A DNA stretch of 64,000 bases from Streptomyces sp. NBC_01268 (GTDB taxonomy: Bacteria > Actinomycetota > Actinomycetes > Streptomycetales > Streptomycetaceae): assembly GCF_036240795.1 (NCBI RefSeq), contig NZ_CP108454.1, forward strand, positions 2,976,001 to 3,040,000, read 5' to 3'. Each line of letters begins with the position of its first letter. The stretch's first letter is position 1. Below the pieces are notes generated by a model, which was given only the letters and a program-made list of their open reading frames with translations, did not search any database and was not told the origin of the DNA. Positions 16,250-26,223 of the stretch are shown one piece after another. Position numbers and translations under genes: made by a program.

Positions 16250-19200
16250 CTACACCCGCTCCGGCTCGGCCTCGTCCGTGCCCTCGGCAGGCTCGGTGTC
16301 CTCGCCGATGAAGGTGCGCCACAGTCCGGCGTACACCCCGTCGAGGGCCAGCAGCTCCTCGTGGGTGCCGTCCTCGGCGACCCGGCCGTGGTCCATCACG
16401 ATCACCCGGTCGGCGCGGGCCGCCGTGGTGAGCCGGTGGGCGACCACCAGGGTGGTGCGGCGGCCGGCGAGGCGGTCGGTGGCCGCGTTGACCTGCGCCT
16501 CGGTCGCCAGGTCCAGGGCGGCGGTGGCCTCGTCGAGCAGCAGCACGTCGGGGTCGACCAGCTCGGCGCGGGCCAGGGCGATCAGCTGCCGCTGGCCCGC
16601 CGACAGGTTGCGGCCGCGCTCGGCGACCTCGTGGAGGTAGCCGCCGTCGAGCGTGGCGATCATGTCGTGGGCGCCGACCGCGCGGGCCGCGGCCTCCACC
16701 TGGGCGTCGGTGGCGTCCGGACGGCCGTAGGCGATGGCGTCGCGGACCGTTCCGGCAAACAGGTACGCCTCCTGCGGCACGACACCGAGCCGGTGCCGGT
16801 ACGCGGTGAGGTCGAGGTCGCGCAGGTCGGTGCCGTCGGCGGTGACCCGGCCGCCCGTCGGGTCGTAGAACCGGGCGACCAGCTTGACCAGCGTGGACTT
16901 GCCCGCGCCGGTCTCGCCGACGAAGGCGACCGTCTGGCCGGCCGGTATCCGCAGGTCGATGCCGGTGAGCGCCTCCTCCTCGGCCCCGTAGGCGAAGGAC
17001 ACGTCCTCGAACGCGATCTCGCCGCGCAGCGAGAGCACGTCGAGCGGCGCGGGCGCGGCGGCGGTGGAGGTCGGTTCCTGGAGGAGCTCCTGCATCCGCT
17101 TCAGCGAGACGGCGGCCTGCTGGTAGCCGTCGAAGACCTGGGAGAGCTGCTGCACGGGCGCGAAGAACAGGTCGATGTAGAGCAGGTAGGCGACCAGGGC
17201 GCCGGTGGTCAGGGAGCCGGCCTCGATCCGGTTCGCCCCGACGATCAGGACGGCGGCGGCGGCCACCGAGGAGAGCAGGGTGACGAACGGGAAGTAGACC
17301 GATATCAGCCACTGGCCGTGCACCCGGGCCTCGCGGTACTCCTCGCTGCGGGCCGCGAAGCGCTCGGCGCCCGCCCGCTCGCGCCGGAAGGCCTGCACGA
17401 TCCGCAGCCCGGCGACCGACTCCTGGAGGTCCGCGTTGACCCCGCTGATCCGCTCGCGGGCCAGCTCGTACGCCTTCACGCTGGCGCGGCGGAAGTAGTA
17501 GGTGGCGACGGCGAGCACCGGCAGGGTCGCGAAGACGACCAGCGCGAGCTGGACGTCCAGGACGAGCAGGGCGCCCATGATGCCGAAGAAGGTGACGACG
17601 GAGACGAAGGCGGTGACCAGGCCGGTCTGGAGGAAGGTCGACAGGGCGTCGACGTCCGTGGTCATCCGGGTCATGATCCGACCGGTGAGCTCGCGCTCGT
17701 AGTAGTCGAGGCCGAGCCGCTGGAGCTGGGCGAAGATCTTCAGCCGCAGCGCGTACAGGATCCGCTCGCCGGTGCGGCCGGTCATCCGGGTCTCGGCGGT
17801 CTGCGCGACCCACTGGACGAGGACGGTCAGCAGGGCGAGGGCGGAGGCCGCCCAGACGGCGCCGATGGCGAGCTCGTTGACGCCCTTGTCGATGCCGTGC
17901 CGGATGAGCACCGGCAGCAGCAGGCCGGCGCCCGCGTCGAGGGCGACCAGGCCGAGGCTGATCATCAGGGGCGCGCCGAAGCCGCGCAGCAGGCGCCGGA
18001 GGCCGTAGGACTCCTCGGGGGAGACGGCGCGGGCCTCGTCGATGTCCGGGGTGTCGGAGGCGGGCGGCAGGGCCTCGACGGCCGCCAGCAGCTCGGGGGT
18101 CGCGCCGGAGGCGCCGGGAACGGCCGCGTCCGGGTTGTCGGTCTCCTCGCGCACCCACAGGGTGGGCGTGATGCCCCGCTCGGCGTCGAACTCGGCGTCC
18201 AGCTCGGCCCGCAGCGTGCGGTCCTCCGGGACGGCGGCGGGCAGGGTGTGTCCGGGCGAGACGGCGCCCAGCTCGTCGGGGTCGGTGAGCAGGCGCCGGT
18301 AGAGCGCGGAGCGCTCCTCCAGCTCCTCGTGGGTGCCGATGTCGGCGAGCCGGCCCTCGTCGAGGACGGCGATCCGGTCGGCGAGGCCGAGGGTGGAGCG
18401 GCGGTGGGCGATGAGCAGGGTGGTGCGGCCCGCCATGACGGACTTCAGGGCCTCGTGGATCTCGTGCTCGACCTTGGCGTCGACGGCGGAGGTGGCGTCG
18501 TCGAGGAGGAGCAGCCGCGGGTCGGTGAGGATCGCGCGGGCCAGGGCGAGGCGCTGGCGCTGGCCGCCGGAGAGGGTGAGGCCATGCTCGCCGACCCTGG
18601 TGTCGTAGCCCTGGGGCAGCTCGGCGATGAAACGGTCCGCCTGGGCGGCGCGGGCGGCCGTCTCGATCTGCTCCTGGGTGGCGTCGGGCACGCCGTACGC
18701 GATGTTGGCGCGGACCGAGTCGGAGAACAGGAAGCTGTCCTCGGGGACCAGGCCGACGGCGGCGCGCAGCGAGTCGAGGGTGAGCTCGCGGACGTCGAGG
18801 CCGCCGACGAGGACGGCGCCGTGCGTCACGTCGTAGAAGCGGGGCAGCAGCAGCGAGACGGTGGACTTGCCGGAGCCGGAGGCGCCGACGACGGCGACGG
18901 TCTCGCCGGGCCGGATCTCCAGCGAGAAGCCCTCCAGGACGGGGCTGACCTTGCCGTTGGCCGTCTCGTACGCGAAGGAGACGTCGTCGAACTCGACGCT
19001 GGCGGGCGCGTCGGCCGGGAGCTCCTTGGTGCCGTCCCGCAGGCTCGGCTCGGTGTCGATGAGCTCCAGGACCCGCTCGACGCCGGCGCGGGCCTGCTGG
19101 CCGACGGTGAGCACCATGGCGAGCATGCGGACCGGCCCGACGAGCGAGGCGAGGTACGAGGAGAACGCGACGAAGGTGCCCAGGGTGATCTGGCCCTTGT

Positions 19201-20023
19201 AGGCCAGCCAGCCGCCGAGGGCGAGCACGGCGACCTGTCCGAGGGCGGGGACGGCCTGGAGGGCGGGGGTGTACTTCGCGTTGAGCCGGACGGTGCGCAG
19301 CCGGCCCGCGAAGAGCCGGCGTCCGGCCTCGCGGATCTTGCCGGTCTCCTGGTCCTCCTGCCCGAAGCCCTTCACGACCCGGACGCCGGTGACGGCGCCG
19401 TCGACGACGCCCGCGACCGTCGCGGCCTGCGCCTGGGCGTACCAGGTGGCGGGGTGGAGGCGGCTGCGGCTGCGCCGGGCTATCCACCACAGGGCGGGGG
19501 CGACGGCGAGGGCGACCAGGGTCAGGGGCAGCGAGAGCACCGCCATCACGGCGAGCGATATGAGGAACAGCAGGACGTTCCCGATGGTCATCGGGAGCAT
19601 GAACAGCAGACCCTGGATGAGCTGGAGGTCGCTGGTGGCCCGGCCGACGACCTGCCCGGTGGACAGCTCGTCCTGCCGGCGCCCGTCGAGCCGGGTGATG
19701 GTCCCGAACATCTCGGTGCGCAGATCGTGCTGGACGTCGAGGGCGAGCCGGCCGCCGTAGTAGCGGCGCACGTAGGTGAGGCCGTAGACGACCACGGCGG
19801 AGGCGACGAGGAGACCGGTCCACAGCCCCAGGGAGCCGGTCTTCGCGCCGATGACGTCGTCGATGACCACCTTGGTGATCAGGGGGACGAGCGCGAGCAC
19901 GGCCATGCCCGCCAGGGAGGACCCCAGCGCGAGCACGACGTTCGCCTTGTAGCGCCACGCGTACCCGGCGAGCCGGCGCGCCCAGCCCTGCTTCCCCGAC
20001 TGTTCCTGCCCCACCGCCGCCAC
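16250..20023 (-). CDS. Fused ABC exporter with two TMD-NBD halves
   Basis: A 1257-residue protein that contains both halves of a heterodimeric-type ABC exporter: TMD1, NBD1, TMD2, NBD2. NBD1 has Walker [10 protein letters not shown] (about 380), signature [16 protein letters not shown] and Walker [16 protein letters not shown]2 has Walker [10 protein letters not shown] (about 1037), signature [15 protein letters not shown] and [11 protein letters not shown]. Thus NBD1 has Asp-Asp where NBD2 has the catalytic Asp-Glu, so one ATP site is degenerate, as in many heterodimeric exporters. The GTG at 20023 has GGGAGG six bases upstream. It probably exports a hydrophobic or peptide substrate at the cell membrane. 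The substrate is not deducible, and no partner genes flank it. Confidence 0.94.
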   Translation of the reverse strand: MAAVGQEQSGKQGWARRLAGYAWRYKANVVLALGSSLAGMAVLALVPLITKVVIDDVIGAKTGSLGLWTGLLVASAVVVYGLTYVRRYYGGRLALDVQHDLRTEMFGTITRLDGRRQDELSTGQVVGRATSDLQLIQGLLFMLPMTIGNVLLFLISLAVMAVLSLPLTLVALAVAPALWWIARRSRSRLHPATWYAQAQAATVAGVVDGAVTGVRVVKGFGQEDQETGKIREAGRRLFAGRLRTVRLNAKYTPALQAVPALGQVAVLALGGWLAYKGQITLGTFVAFSSYLASLVGPVRMLAMVLTVGQQARAGVERVLELIDTEPSLRDGTKELPADAPASVEFDDVSFAYETANGKVSPVLEGFSLEIRPGETVAVVGASGSGKSTVSLLLPRFYDVTHGAVLVGGLDVRELTLDSLRAAVGLVPEDSFLFSDSVRANIAYGVPDATQEQIETAARAAQADRFIAELPQGYDTRVGEHGLTLSGGQRQRLALARAILTDPRLLLLDDATSAVDAKVEHEIHEALKSVMAGRTTLLIAHRRSTLGLADRIAVLDEGRLADIGTHEELEERSALYRRLLTDPDELGAVSPGHTLPAAVPEDRTLRAELDAEFDAERGITPTLWVREETDNPDAAVPGASGATPELLAAVEALPPASDTPDIDEARAVSPEESYGLRRLLRGFGAPLMISLGLVALDAGAGLLLPVLIRHGIDKGVNELAIGAVWAASALALLTVLVQWVAQTAETRMTGRTGERILYALRLKIFAQLQRLGLDYYERELTGRIMTRMTTDVDALSTFLQTGLVTAFVSVVTFFGIMGALLVLDVQLALVVFATLPVLAVATYYFRRASVKAYELARERISGVNADLQESVAGLRIVQAFRRERAGAERFAARSEEYREARVHGQWLISVYFPFVTLLSSVAAAAVLIVGANRIEAGSLTTGALVAYLLYIDLFFAPVQQLSQVFDGYQQAAVSLKRMQELLQEPTSTAAAPAPLDVLSLRGEIAFEDVSFAYGAEEEALTGIDLRIPAGQTVAFVGETGAGKSTLVKLVARFYDPTGGRVTADGTDLRDLDLTAYRHRLGVVPQEAYLFAGTVRDAIAYGRPDATDAQVEAAARAVGAHDMIATLDGGYLHEVAERGRNLSAGQRQLIALARAELVDPDVLLLDEATAALDLATEAQVNAATDRLAGRRTTLVVAHRLTTAARADRVIVMDHGRVAEDGTHEELLALDGVYAGLWRTFIGEDTEPAEGTDEAEPERV

Positions 20024-20136
20024 GTGGCGCCTCCCGTCCGTGCTGCTCTACCGGAAGGGCCAACGCGGGCGACGTGCGATTTCATCCCGCCGCAACAAAG
20101 CGGCCGGCGGGACCGCCGCCCCGCTGACGGATGTGA

Positions 20137-21819
20137 CTACAGGTGCGTCGGCTCGAACATGCGCAGCAGGGCCGGGAGGACCACCACGGACGGGCCCGGC
20201 GTCCTCAGGGCCGCGGCGAGGTCCTCGGTGAGGGTGTCCGGGGAGCTCAGCACGGCCGGGACGCCGAAGGACCCGGCGAGGGCGACGAAGTCCGGGCGGG
20301 CCAGCTCGGTCGCGGTGGCCTCGCCGAACGCGTCGGTCATGTACTCGCGCAGGATGCCGTAGCCGCCGTCGTCGACGATCAGCCAGGTGACGTCGAAGCC
20401 GTACTGCTTCGCCGTCGCCAGCTCCGCGATCGAGTACATCGCGCCGCCGTCGCCCGACACCGCGAGCACGGGCCGGGTCGGGTCGGCGGCGGCCGCGCCG
20501 AGCGCCGCCGGGAAGCCGTAGCCCAGGCCGCCGGCGCCCTGGGCGGAGTGCATGGTGTTGGGGCGGCGGGGGTCGAAGGCGGACCAGGCCCAGTAGGCCA
20601 GGATCGTCATGTCCCAGAAGCTGGGCGCCGCGTCCGGCAGCGCCGCGCGGACCGCGTCCACGATCCGCCGCTCCAGGCCCAGGTCCTGGGCGTCGAGCCG
20701 GTCGCGGACCTTCGCCAGGACCGTGCGCACGCGCTCCGGCGCCGTCGGGTCGGGCCGCTCGGGCACCGTCTCCAGGAGGGCCTGGAGGGCGAGCCGGGCG
20801 TCGGCGTGGATGCCGAGGGCCGGGTGGTTGGACTCCAGCTTCCCGGCGTCGGCCTCGATCTGGATCACCCGGCCGCGCGGGGCGAAGGTGTGGTAGTTCG
20901 AGGAGAGCTCGCCGAGGCCGGAGCCGACCACGAGGAGGACGTCGGCGTCCTCCAGGAAGTCGGTGGTGTGCCGGTCCTCCAGCCAGGACTGGAGCGACAG
21001 CGGGTGCTCCCAGGGGAAGGCGCCCTTGCCGCCGAAGGTGGTGACCACCGGGGCGTTCAGGCGCTCCGCCAGGGCGAGCAGCTTGCCGGAGGCGTCGGCG
21101 CGGACGACCCCGCCGCCCGCGATGACCGCGGGCCGCTCGGCCCTGGCCAGCAGGTCGGCGGCGACCGCCGTCAGCTCGGGGCGCGGGGCGATCGCCTCGG
21201 GCGTCGCGTCCATCGCCGTGACGACCGGCAGGATGGTCTCGGCGAGGAGGACGTCCTGCGGGATCTCCACCCACACCGGCCCGTGCGGGGCGGTGAGCGC
21301 CGACTCCCACGCGGCGGCGATGGCGGACGGGATCTGGGACTGCGTACGGACCGTGTGCACGGACTTCACGATGTCCCGGAAGGAGGCCTGCTGGTCGCGC
21401 AGCTCGTGGAGGTAGCCGTGCCGGCCGCCGCCGAGCCCGGCCGCCGGGACCTGGCTGCCGATGGCGAGCACCGGCGCGGAGGCGGCCGCCGCCTCCTGGA
21501 GGGCGGCGAGCGACATCAGGGCGCCGGGCCCGGTGGAGAGCAGCAGCGGGGCCGCCTCGCCGGTGACCCGGCCGTACGCGTCGGCGGCGAAGCCCGCGTT
21601 GTTCTCGACGCGGAGGCCGACGTAGCGCAGCGAGGAACGGCGCAGGGCGTCGAACATGCCGAGGGCGTGCTGGCCGGGGAGGCCGAAGACGGTGGTGGCG
21701 CCGAGGCCGGCGAGGGTCTCGACGACGAGGTCGCCGCCGTTCCGCCCCGCGGGCGGGTCGAGGGCGGCCTCCGTCTGGGCGGCGGTGGGGCGCAGGACGA
21801 GGTCATGGTCGTGGGTCAT
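20137..21819 (-). CDS. Thiamine diphosphate-dependent enzyme, acetolactate synthase-like; possible 2-ketoarginine decarboxylase
   Basis: A 560-residue ThDP enzyme with the three-domain decarboxylase/acetolactate synthase layout. The cofactor-activating Glu is in LRVENNAGFAADAYGRV (Glu72), and the ThDP site begins VSGDGGAMYS (about 454). The usual NN at the end of that motif reads DD (LIVDDGGYG). The ATG at 21819 has GAGGGA. It follows the ureohydrolase gene in the same direction with 98 bp and a hairpin between. True acetolactate synthases sit with ilvN and ilvC, which are absent here. The pairing with an agmatinase-family enzyme suggests an AruI-like 2-ketoarginine decarboxylase; this is inference. 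Confidence 0.82.
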   Translation of the reverse strand: MTHDHDLVLRPTAAQTEAALDPPAGRNGGDLVVETLAGLGATTVFGLPGQHALGMFDALRRSSLRYVGLRVENNAGFAADAYGRVTGEAAPLLLSTGPGALMSLAALQEAAAASAPVLAIGSQVPAAGLGGGRHGYLHELRDQQASFRDIVKSVHTVRTQSQIPSAIAAAWESALTAPHGPVWVEIPQDVLLAETILPVVTAMDATPEAIAPRPELTAVAADLLARAERPAVIAGGGVVRADASGKLLALAERLNAPVVTTFGGKGAFPWEHPLSLQSWLEDRHTTDFLEDADVLLVVGSGLGELSSNYHTFAPRGRVIQIEADAGKLESNHPALGIHADARLALQALLETVPERPDPTAPERVRTVLAKVRDRLDAQDLGLERRIVDAVRAALPDAAPSFWDMTILAYWAWSAFDPRRPNTMHSAQGAGGLGYGFPAALGAAAADPTRPVLAVSGDGGAMYSIAELATAKQYGFDVTWLIVDDGGYGILREYMTDAFGEATATELARPDFVALAGSFGVPAVLSSPDTLTEDLAAALRTPGPSVVVLPALLRMFEPTHL

Positions 21820-21865
21820 GGGTCCCTCGGGCGTGGCGTGGTCGGTCGGGGGCGGCCGGTGGCCG

Positions 21866-21910
21866 GGGCGTGCCCGCCCTCCCGGGCCTGCGGGAAGGGT
21901 GGGCACGCCC
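21866..21910 (-). terminator. Intercistronic hairpin between ureohydrolase and ThDP enzyme genes
   Basis: A 15-bp stem with one GU pair, arms 21866-21880 and 21896-21910, starts eight bases after the ureohydrolase stop. No T-run follows, so it may attenuate or stabilise the upstream message rather than end it fully. Confidence 0.6.
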
Positions 21911-21917
21911 GGCGGTA

Positions 21918-22895
21918 CTACTGCGCCGCGCGGCTCGCCGCGATCTGGCGGGACATGATCGTGGTCAGCTCGTACGCCGTGTGCGAGGCGGCGACGGCGG
22001 TGATCTCGGCGTGATCGTACGCGGGGGCGACCTCGACGACGTCGGCGGAGACCAGGTTGCAGGAGGACAGGCCGCGCAGGATCTCCAGGAGCTCGCGCGA
22101 GGTCATGCCGCCGGCCTCGGGGGTGCCGGTGCCGGGGGCGTGGGCCGGGTCGAGGCAGTCGATGTCGATGGAGATGTAGAGCGGGCGGTCGCCGATGCGC
22201 TGGCGGAGCTGGTCGGCGACCTCGTCGGCGCCGCGGCGGTAGATGTCCGCCGAGGTGACGATGCCGAAGCCCATCTTCTCGTCGTCGGTGAGGTCCTGCT
22301 TGCCGTACAGCGGGCCGCGGGTGCCGACGTGGGAGAGGGCGGAGGTGTCGAGGATGCCCTCCTCGACGGCCCGGCGGAACGGGGTGCCGTGGGTGTACTC
22401 GGCGCCGAAGTAGGTGTCCCAGGTGTCGAGGTGGGCGTCGAAGTGGAGCAGGGCGACGGGGCCGTGCTTCTTGGCGACGGAGCGCAGCAGCGGCAGCGCG
22501 ACGGTGTGGTCGCCGCCCAGGGTCATCATGCGGGCGCCGGTGGCGAGCAGGTCGTCGGCGGCGGCCTCGATGGTCTCGACGGCCTCGTTGATGTTGAACG
22601 GGTTGGCCGCGATGTCACCGGCGTCGGCGACCTGGGCGAGGGCGAACGGGGAGGCGTCTTGCGCCGGGTTGTAGGGGCGCAGCAGGCGGGAGGCCTCGCG
22701 GATGGCGTTGCCGCCGAAGCGGGCGCCGGGGCGGTAGGAGACGCCGCTGTCGAAGGGGATGCCGACCACGGCGACGTCGGCGGTGCCGACCTCGTCGAGC
22801 CGCGGCAGCCGGGCGAACGTCGCGGGACCGGCGTACCGCGGGATGCGGGACGAGTCGATCGGGCCGCGCGGGGTGTTCTGGTCGCTGCTGCTCAT
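21918..22895 (-). CDS. speB: Agmatinase-family ureohydrolase (agmatinase or guanidinobutyrase)
   Basis: A 325-residue Mn-dependent ureohydrolase that splits urea from a guanidino compound. All metal-binding blocks are present: GGDHT (127-131), FDAHLDTWD (from about 152) and [14 protein letters not shown] (from 242). The ATG at 22895 has GGAGGA seven bases upstream. It lies between a sodium:solute symporter and a ThDP-dependent enzyme, with a PucR regulator beyond. That company suggests catabolism of an imported guanidino compound. Agmatine and 4-guanidinobutyrate hydrolases cannot be told apart by motifs alone. A proclavaminate amidinohydrolase role is unlikely because no beta-lactam-forming enzymes are nearby. 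Confidence 0.88.
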   Translation of the reverse strand: MSSSDQNTPRGPIDSSRIPRYAGPATFARLPRLDEVGTADVAVVGIPFDSGVSYRPGARFGGNAIREASRLLRPYNPAQDASPFALAQVADAGDIAANPFNINEAVETIEAAADDLLATGARMMTLGGDHTVALPLLRSVAKKHGPVALLHFDAHLDTWDTYFGAEYTHGTPFRRAVEEGILDTSALSHVGTRGPLYGKQDLTDDEKMGFGIVTSADIYRRGADEVADQLRQRIGDRPLYISIDIDCLDPAHAPGTGTPEAGGMTSRELLEILRGLSSCNLVSADVVEVAPAYDHAEITAVAASHTAYELTTIMSRQIAASRAAQ

Positions 22896-22978
22896 GGTCG
22901 GGTCCTCCTGGGGTGTATCGGTGGCTCCGGCCGGCCCCGGGTCGCGGGGCCCGCCGGACGTCTGCGGTGCGGCCGCCG

Positions 22979-24460
22979 TCAGGCGGTCGCGGGTGCCGGG
23001 ACCGGGGGGTCGGGCTCGGCGGGGGTGTCCTGGCCTGCCAGCCGGGCGCGCCAGTTCGCGAGCACGGCGGCGTCCGTCGGGCGGGTCGCCAGGGAAACGA
23101 TCACATACGCGGCGAGCGAGGCCAACAAACCATAGTAAACAGGCTCATTTGCCAAGATTCCGTAAGTCCACATCAGGCCGATCACGGCCAGGCCTCCGAC
23201 GCCGACCGCGGCGAGCGCGCCCTGGACGGTGCCGCGGCGCCACAGCAGCCCGCCGAGGATCGGCACCAGCAGACCGGCGACCAGCAGGTTGTAGGCGACG
23301 GTGAGGGCCTGGACGACGTCGTTGAGGGCGATGGCGATGCCGATGACGGCGACGCCCATGACCAGGATGAAGAGGCGGTTGCCCTTCACCTCGTCGTGCC
23401 CGGCCCCCTCGGTCCCGCCGTCCTTCGTCACGGCGCCGCGCAGACGTGACCAGATGTCGTTGTTGGCGACGGTGGCGCAGGCGATGAGGGCGCCGGAGGA
23501 GGTGGACATCACGGCGGCGAGCGCGGCGGCGAGGACCAGGCCCCGCACGCCCATGGGCAGCTCGTCCTTGACGATGGTGGCGAAGGCGTCGTCGGCGCTG
23601 GGCAGCTTCGGGTACATCACCTTGGCCGCGGTGCCGATGACGGCGCCGGCCAGCGCGTACGCCAGACAGTAGGTGCCGGCGACGGTGCCGCCCCACCGGG
23701 CGACCTCGTCGGTGCGGGCGGTGAAGACCCGCTGCCAGATGTCCTGGCCGATCAGCATGCCGAAGGTGTAGATCAGCACGTAGGTGAAGATCGTCTCGCC
23801 GCCGATGCCGAGGGGCTCGAAGTACGAGGTGGGCAGCGCGGCCTTCATCTCGGCGAAGCCGCCGGCCTTGACGACGGCGATCGGCAGCAGCAGGAGCAGC
23901 ACGCCGACGGTCTTCACGACGAACTGCACCATGTCGGTGAGGGTGATCGACCACATGCCGCCGAGCGTCGAGTAGGCCACGACGATGGTGCCGCCGAGGA
24001 CGATCGCGACCGTGCGGGGCAGGTCGAAGAGGACGTCGAAGATGGTGGCGTACGCGATGGTCGAGGTGACCGCGAGCATCAGGGTGTACGCCCACATGAC
24101 GACGCCGGAGATGACGCCGGCCCGGCCGCCGTAGCGCAGGTCGAGCATCTCGGAGACGGTGTAGACCTTCAGGCGCGCGATCCGCGCGGAGAAGAAGACG
24201 GAGAGGGCGAGCAGCCCGAGACCGATGGCGAAGACCATCCAGGCGCCGGAGAGCCCGTACGTGTAGCCGAGGCCGACACCGCCGATGGTGGAGGCGCCGC
24301 CGAGGACGATCGCGGCCATGGTGCCGGAGTACATCCAGGGCCCGAGGCGACGGCCCGCGACCAGGAACTCGCTCTTGGACCTGGCGCGGCGCATGCCCCA
24401 CCAGCCCATCGCGAGCATGCCGGCCAGATACAGGACGATCACTGTGTAGTCGACGGCCAT
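22979..24460 (-). CDS. Sodium:solute symporter (SSS family)
   Basis: A 493-residue integral membrane symporter with about thirteen spans. Family features include the [20 protein letters not shown] segment after span 1, [20 protein letters not shown] and [18 protein letters not shown] with the Na-site Ser/Thr residues. The ATG at 24460 has AAGGAGG five bases upstream. It is the first gene of the minus-strand unit with the ureohydrolase and is divergent from a PucR-type regulator, so it probably imports the nitrogen compound that pathway degrades. Substrate candidates are polyamines, guanidino acids or amino acids; none is proven. The spacer 24461-24642 should hold both promoters. Confidence 0.92.
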   Translation of the reverse strand: MAVDYTVIVLYLAGMLAMGWWGMRRARSKSEFLVAGRRLGPWMYSGTMAAIVLGGASTIGGVGLGYTYGLSGAWMVFAIGLGLLALSVFFSARIARLKVYTVSEMLDLRYGGRAGVISGVVMWAYTLMLAVTSTIAYATIFDVLFDLPRTVAIVLGGTIVVAYSTLGGMWSITLTDMVQFVVKTVGVLLLLLPIAVVKAGGFAEMKAALPTSYFEPLGIGGETIFTYVLIYTFGMLIGQDIWQRVFTARTDEVARWGGTVAGTYCLAYALAGAVIGTAAKVMYPKLPSADDAFATIVKDELPMGVRGLVLAAALAAVMSTSSGALIACATVANNDIWSRLRGAVTKDGGTEGAGHDEVKGNRLFILVMGVAVIGIAIALNDVVQALTVAYNLLVAGLLVPILGGLLWRRGTVQGALAAVGVGGLAVIGLMWTYGILANEPVYYGLLASLAAYVIVSLATRPTDAAVLANWRARLAGQDTPAEPDPPVPAPATA

Positions 24461-24642
24461 GGGCCCTCCTTCGGTCACCTCGGTGGCGTGTCGTGCGGGG
24501 GAAGCGACCGGAGGCTGGTCGCGGGGACATCCGCCCGTACCCGCGGCCTCCGGATGGCACGACAGTAGGTGGCCGGAATGCGACGCTGAAGTGTACGTTT
24601 CCTCCATTGTTCGCACGGCGGATGTACGAAGGGTCCACCCCC

Positions 24643-26214
24643 ATGCCCGCTCCGGAGCCCGCCTCCACCCCACCCGCGCCGGCCGTCCCGCTGGCCGCGC
24701 TGCTCGCCCGCACCGAACTCGGCCTGCGGCTGCTCGCGGGCCCCCGGGACGTCTCGCTGCACTGGGTGCACACCTCCGAGATGGCCGACCCGTACCCCTA
24801 CCTGCTGGGCGGCGAGCTGCTCATGACGGCGGGCGTGCAGCTGACGGACCCCGCGCGCTACGTGGCGCGGGTCGTGGCGGCGGGGGCGGCGGCGCTCGGC
24901 TTCGGGGTGACACCGGTGTACGACACGGTGCCGGCGGCGCTCGTCGAGGCCTGCGAGCGGCACGGCCTGCCACTGCTGGAGGTGCCGCCCGCGACCCCGT
25001 TCACCGCGGTGGCGCGGGCCCTGTGGCGCCTGATGGCCGAGGTCCGCACGAACGAGCTGCGCCGGGTGAGCGAGGCCCAGCAGTCGCTGGCCGCGGCCGC
25101 CGCCCGGCCGGCCCCGGTCCCGGCGGTGCTCGGCGCCCTCGCCGCGCGGCTCGGCGGACGGGCGGTCCTCTTCGCCCAGGACGGCACGGAGTCGGCGGCG
25201 GCCGGCCGGGCGGTCCCGGCCGAGGCGGCCCGGGCGCTCGCGGAGCTGGCCGGCGTGGTGGGCCCCCGCCCGGGCGGTCCGGCGACGGCCAGCGGCGACG
25301 GGGGCGGGCTTCGCCTCGCCGCGTACGCGCTGGGCGGCGGGGACGGGCCGACGCTGGGCGTGGCGACGGAGGCCCGCGAACCGGGCGACCACACGATCGC
25401 GGGCGTCGCGGTCGTCCTGCTCTCCCTCCTCACGGCCCCGCACCGGGCGGCCGACGTCACGGCCCGCGACACCGCCCTGGTCCGGCTGCTGCTCGGGGCC
25501 ACCCCGGCGGCGGCGGCCGGGGCACTCGGCCCGGGACCCTGGACGGTGGTCCACGCCCGGGGCGGCGACGGCACCCCGTTCGCGGCGGCCTCCCTGGCGG
25601 CGGAGCTGGGCACGGCACTGGTGGACCCGGGCGGGCCCGCCGACGACGGCGGGGCGGGGTCCGGGGGCTCCGCGGGGGCGGGGGCGTCCGGACGCGGCGG
25701 CGCCCGTGCCGAGCGAGGCGCAGCGGAGGCCGCGGTCCGGACACCCCCGCCCCCGCGGAGCCCCCGGAACTCTCCGGACCACGCGACCCCCGTCCGCCTG
25801 GTCCTCCCCACCTCCGCTCCCCTCACCACCCAGCCCGGCTGGACCCTGGGCGCCAGCGCCCCCGCCGAGCCCGACGCGCTCGCCGCCGCCGACGCCCAGG
25901 CGGCCCGCGCCCTGCGCCGGGCGGAGGCCACCAGGACGCCGCTGGTGCGGCACCGGGCGTCCGGGCTGTCCGGACTGGTCGACCAGGACGAGGCCGCCGC
26001 GTACGCGCGCGAACTCCTCGCCCCGCTCACCCCGCCCCTCGTCGAGACCCTGCGCACCTGGCTGTCGCTGCACGGCAGCTGGGACCGGACGGCCGCGGCG
26101 ACGGAGATCCACCGCAACACGGTCCGCCAGCGGATCGCCCGCTGCGCGGCGCTCCTCGGCAGGGACCTGGACGATCCGGACGTACGGATGGAGCTGTGGT
26201 TCGCGCTCAGGTGA
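24643..26214 (+). CDS. PucR-family transcriptional regulator carrying a repeat-derived insert
   Basis: A 523-residue regulator. The N-terminal PucR sensor domain (about 10-130, with WVHTSEMADPYPYLLGGELL) is followed by a middle region, and the C-terminal PucR helix-turn-helix reads SWDRTAAATEIHRNTVRQRI. It probably controls the divergent symporter and ureohydrolase genes in response to a nitrogen compound. The ATG at 24643 follows GAAGGG; an in-frame ATG at 24622 is possible. Odd: about 38 Gly/Ala/Arg/Pro-rich residues (from about 340) are encoded by an inverted-repeat element (25660-25768) inserted without breaking the frame, just before VRLVLPTSAPL. Whether the product still folds and works is unknown. 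Confidence 0.88.
   Translation: MPAPEPASTPPAPAVPLAALLARTELGLRLLAGPRDVSLHWVHTSEMADPYPYLLGGELLMTAGVQLTDPARYVARVVAAGAAALGFGVTPVYDTVPAALVEACERHGLPLLEVPPATPFTAVARALWRLMAEVRTNELRRVSEAQQSLAAAAARPAPVPAVLGALAARLGGRAVLFAQDGTESAAAGRAVPAEAARALAELAGVVGPRPGGPATASGDGGGLRLAAYALGGGDGPTLGVATEAREPGDHTIAGVAVVLLSLLTAPHRAADVTARDTALVRLLLGATPAAAAGALGPGPWTVVHARGGDGTPFAAASLAAELGTALVDPGGPADDGGAGSGGSAGAGASGRGGARAERGAAEAAVRTPPPPRSPRNSPDHATPVRLVLPTSAPLTTQPGWTLGASAPAEPDALAAADAQAARALRRAEATRTPLVRHRASGLSGLVDQDEAAAYARELLAPLTPPLVETLRTWLSLHGSWDRTAAATEIHRNTVRQRIARCAALLGRDLDDPDVRMELWFALR
25660..25768. repeat. 109-bp inverted-repeat element (copy A) inside the pucR gene
   Basis: Two 34-base arms (25660-25693 and 25735-25768) are complementary with a single mismatch and flank a 41-base core (25694-25734). 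The core contains GGCGGCGCCCG and CGAGCGA. Copy B at 31261-31373 has a 41-base core identical at 31 of 41 positions and related arms. This is a MITE- or REP-like foldback with no coding capacity for a transposase. Here it is translated as part of PucR. Confidence 0.85.
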
Positions 26215-26223
26215 GCCCCGGGG

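Noticed and set aside
16250..17000. Inactive second ATPase domain in the ABC exporter because its signature reads LSAGQ
   Set aside because: LSAGQ is a common functional variant, and Walker A and the catalytic Glu of the second domain are intact. The degenerate site is instead the first Walker B, which has Asp-Asp.
15521..20362. A 1613-codon open frame on the plus strand opposite the ABC exporter gene
   Set aside because: It is the antisense shadow of a GC-rich gene: its composition is dominated by Gly, Asp, Arg and Val with no recognisable domain, while the minus strand encodes a clear two-half ABC exporter.
20137..22895. ThDP enzyme plus ureohydrolase as a clavam-type (ceaS/pah) biosynthetic pair
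   Set aside because: The beta-lactam synthetase and clavaminate synthase genes that define clavam clusters are absent, and a symporter and PucR regulator point to catabolism.
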